Assembly (NCBI GenBank): GCA_029821415.1
Contig: JALGTJ010000074.1
Location: 1 to 5,629 of the forward strand
Origin: Candidatus Zipacnadia bacterium
Lineage (GTDB): Bacteria; Armatimonadota; Zipacnadia; Zipacnadales; Zipacnadaceae
Length of the DNA stretch: 5,629 bases
Direction: 5' to 3'
The position numbers and the translations under genes are program-made. The notes below the pieces were generated by a model. It was not told the origin of the DNA. It was given only the letters and a program-made list of their open reading frames with translations, and made no database searches. Shown here one piece after another: positions 4,831 through 5,629 of this stretch. How positions within the stretch are numbered: position 1 is the first letter of the stretch; the number at the start of each line of letters is the position of its first letter.

Positions 4831-5325
4831 ATGCGTCCCGTAACAAGCCTTGGATTGGTTGTGTTATTGGCCCTAGTCGTTAGCGTGGCGTGGGCTGGGG
4901 ATCCGGAGGAGCATGTTCTCTATGGCACCTACGAGGATGTGCCTTCAGTCGGCTGGTGGCCGGCAAATGCCAGCGGAATGATTGGAGTGGGTGGGGTGGA
5001 GTTCTTCGTGATACCCGGCAACGGTGGCGGACTCACTTTGCCCGTTCGCGCCGAGATTGTTGATTCGCGCATCAGCGAGATTCTCTCCGATGGCATTATT
5101 GGTCCCGTCTGTGTCGGCGATGTCCGCGGCCAGCCCACGATTTATGTAGCCGAGTATCGCCTCATTACCGTCTACGACGAGGATGCGGCCAATGCCGGAG
5201 CTGCCTCCGCCCAGGCGCTCGCCGAGAAGTGGGCGCAGTCAGTGGCCGCAGGCCTGCCTCAGGTTCTGCCCAGTCCTTATGCTGCTCATCCTACCCGCAG
5301 GCCCTGGCGGGGTCTGGAGAAATAG
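4831..5325 (+). CDS. Small secreted protein, possible MscS-associated-type periplasmic domain
   Basis: A clear AAGGAGG (4816-4822) lies 8 nt before the ATG. The 164-residue product begins with a signal peptide: Arg2, a hydrophobic core LGLVVLLALVVSV, and a probable signal peptidase I cut after A-W-A22. The mature protein has about 142 residues. Its core follows a pattern I associate with a periplasmic domain found ahead of some cyanobacterial MscS-type channels and as lone secreted proteins elsewhere. That pattern is a hydrophobic strand (VEFFVIPG), a helix with RAEIVDSRISEIL, a strand pair G-x-PTIYVAEYRLITV, then DEDAANAGAASAQALAEKWAQ-x-x-AAGLP. This is recognition from memory, not a search. 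There is no channel domain and no further membrane segment. It starts 30 nt after uppS and ends 19 nt before thiL, so it appears to be part of the operon. Function unknown. Confidence 0.75.
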   Translation: MRPVTSLGLVVLLALVVSVAWAGDPEEHVLYGTYEDVPSVGWWPANASGMIGVGGVEFFVIPGNGGGLTLPVRAEIVDSRISEILSDGIIGPVCVGDVRGQPTIYVAEYRLITVYDEDAANAGAASAQALAEKWAQSVAAGLPQVLPSPYAAHPTRRPWRGLEK

Positions 5326-5334
5326 GTAGATTCC

Positions 5335-5339
5335 GAGGA
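5335..5339 (+). promoter_or_regulatory. thiL ribosome binding site
   Basis: GAGGA ends 5 nt before the GTG at 5345. It supports that start over the in-frame TTG at 5351, which would lose the usual M-[KR]-L beginning of ThiL. Confidence 0.55.
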
Positions 5340-5344
5340 CACCG

Positions 5345-5629
5345 GTGCGGTTGGGTGAGCTGGGCGAATTTGGTCTGATCGCCAGGATCGCTGATGCTGT
5401 CGGCATGGCACAAAGGCCCGTGGTTGTTGGCATCGGCGACGACGCGGCGGTGCTGGAAGCTCTCAGTGATAGTTATCTGCTGGTTACCACTGATGCCTGC
5501 CTGGAGGGTCAGCATTTTCGCCGCCAGTGGCTGACTGCTGAGCAAATTGGCTGGCGAGCCGCAGGTGCAGCTTTAAGCGACATAGCGGCGATGGGTGGCA
5601 AGGCCCTCGCCGTTTTTGTCTCAGCGGGC
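5345..5629 (+). CDS. thiL: Thiamine-monophosphate kinase, partial (first 95 residues)
   Basis: ThiL phosphorylates thiamine monophosphate to the cofactor thiamine diphosphate, using ATP and Mg2+. The frame is open from a GTG at 5345 to the window end. The visible part is the N-terminal half of the PurM-like ATP-binding domain. It begins with the ThiL-typical MRLGELGEFGLIARI. Then come VGIGDDAAV (28-36, metal-binding Asp pair 32-33), TTDACLEGQHF (48-58, usually TTD-x-x-VEGVHF) and LSDIAAMGGKAL (77-88). The other members of the PurM/SelD/HypE superfamily lack the ELGEFGLI opening, so ThiL is clearly preferred. It follows the secreted-protein gene by 19 nt and is probably read from the same transcript. 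I see no TPP riboswitch ahead of it, so control, if any, comes from the upstream operon. Confidence 0.92.
   Translation, partial: MRLGELGEFGLIARIADAVGMAQRPVVVGIGDDAAVLEALSDSYLLVTTDACLEGQHFRRQWLTAEQIGWRAAGAALSDIAAMGGKALAVFVSAG

Overview
The window is a bacterial chromosomal segment of moderately high GC (my impression, mid-50s percent, not counted). It holds the conserved rpsB-tsf-pyrH-frr-uppS block on the + strand, with accessory genes inserted, and one divergent secreted-protein gene at the left edge. It is ordinary core chromosome: I see no insertion sequence, prophage, CRISPR array, tRNA or rRNA. Four of the eight genes appear to start with GTG or TTG (rpsB, pyrH, uppS, thiL). EF-Ts is the compact form of about 200 residues seen in Thermus, cyanobacteria and related lineages. 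PyrH reads like the Firmicutes/Actinobacteria type, and uppS is not followed by cdsA-dxr. Together this suggests a little-characterised Terrabacteria-like lineage. Armatimonadota would fit, but that is a low-confidence guess.

Layout. Positions 1-444 (- strand) are the start of a secreted protein of unknown function, cut by the window edge. Positions 445-911 are a 467-nt non-coding divergent region. It contains a nested inverted repeat (531-576), a good sigma70-type promoter (639-667, 17-nt spacer, extended -10) and a leader of about 237 nt that looks strongly structured. The leader carries a perfect 12-bp long-range complementarity (730-741 with 871-882). One arm of it lies in the loop of a second 10-bp stem (857-866/885-894). 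Then come rpsB (912-1754), tsf (1805-2407), pyrH (2404-3159, overlapping tsf by 4 nt), frr (3208-3762), a 73-residue stand-alone PASTA-like protein (3764-3985), uppS (4039-4800), a small secreted protein (4831-5325) and the first 95 codons of thiL (5345 to the window end).

How they work together. S2 and EF-Ts serve the 30S subunit and EF-Tu recycling. UMP kinase feeds pyrimidine nucleotide synthesis, RRF recycles ribosomes, and UppS makes the undecaprenyl carrier for cell-wall precursors. The run is tightly packed with no convincing internal terminator, so one transcript from the 639-667 promoter could cover everything to thiL (inference).

The most interesting signals are: the rpsB leader, a candidate autoregulatory or bistable RNA whose last hairpin occludes the GTG start; the lone cytoplasmic PASTA domain next to uppS; a Glu-to-Gln change in the UppS S-x-E-N-W motif; and the secreted protein that separates uppS from thiL.
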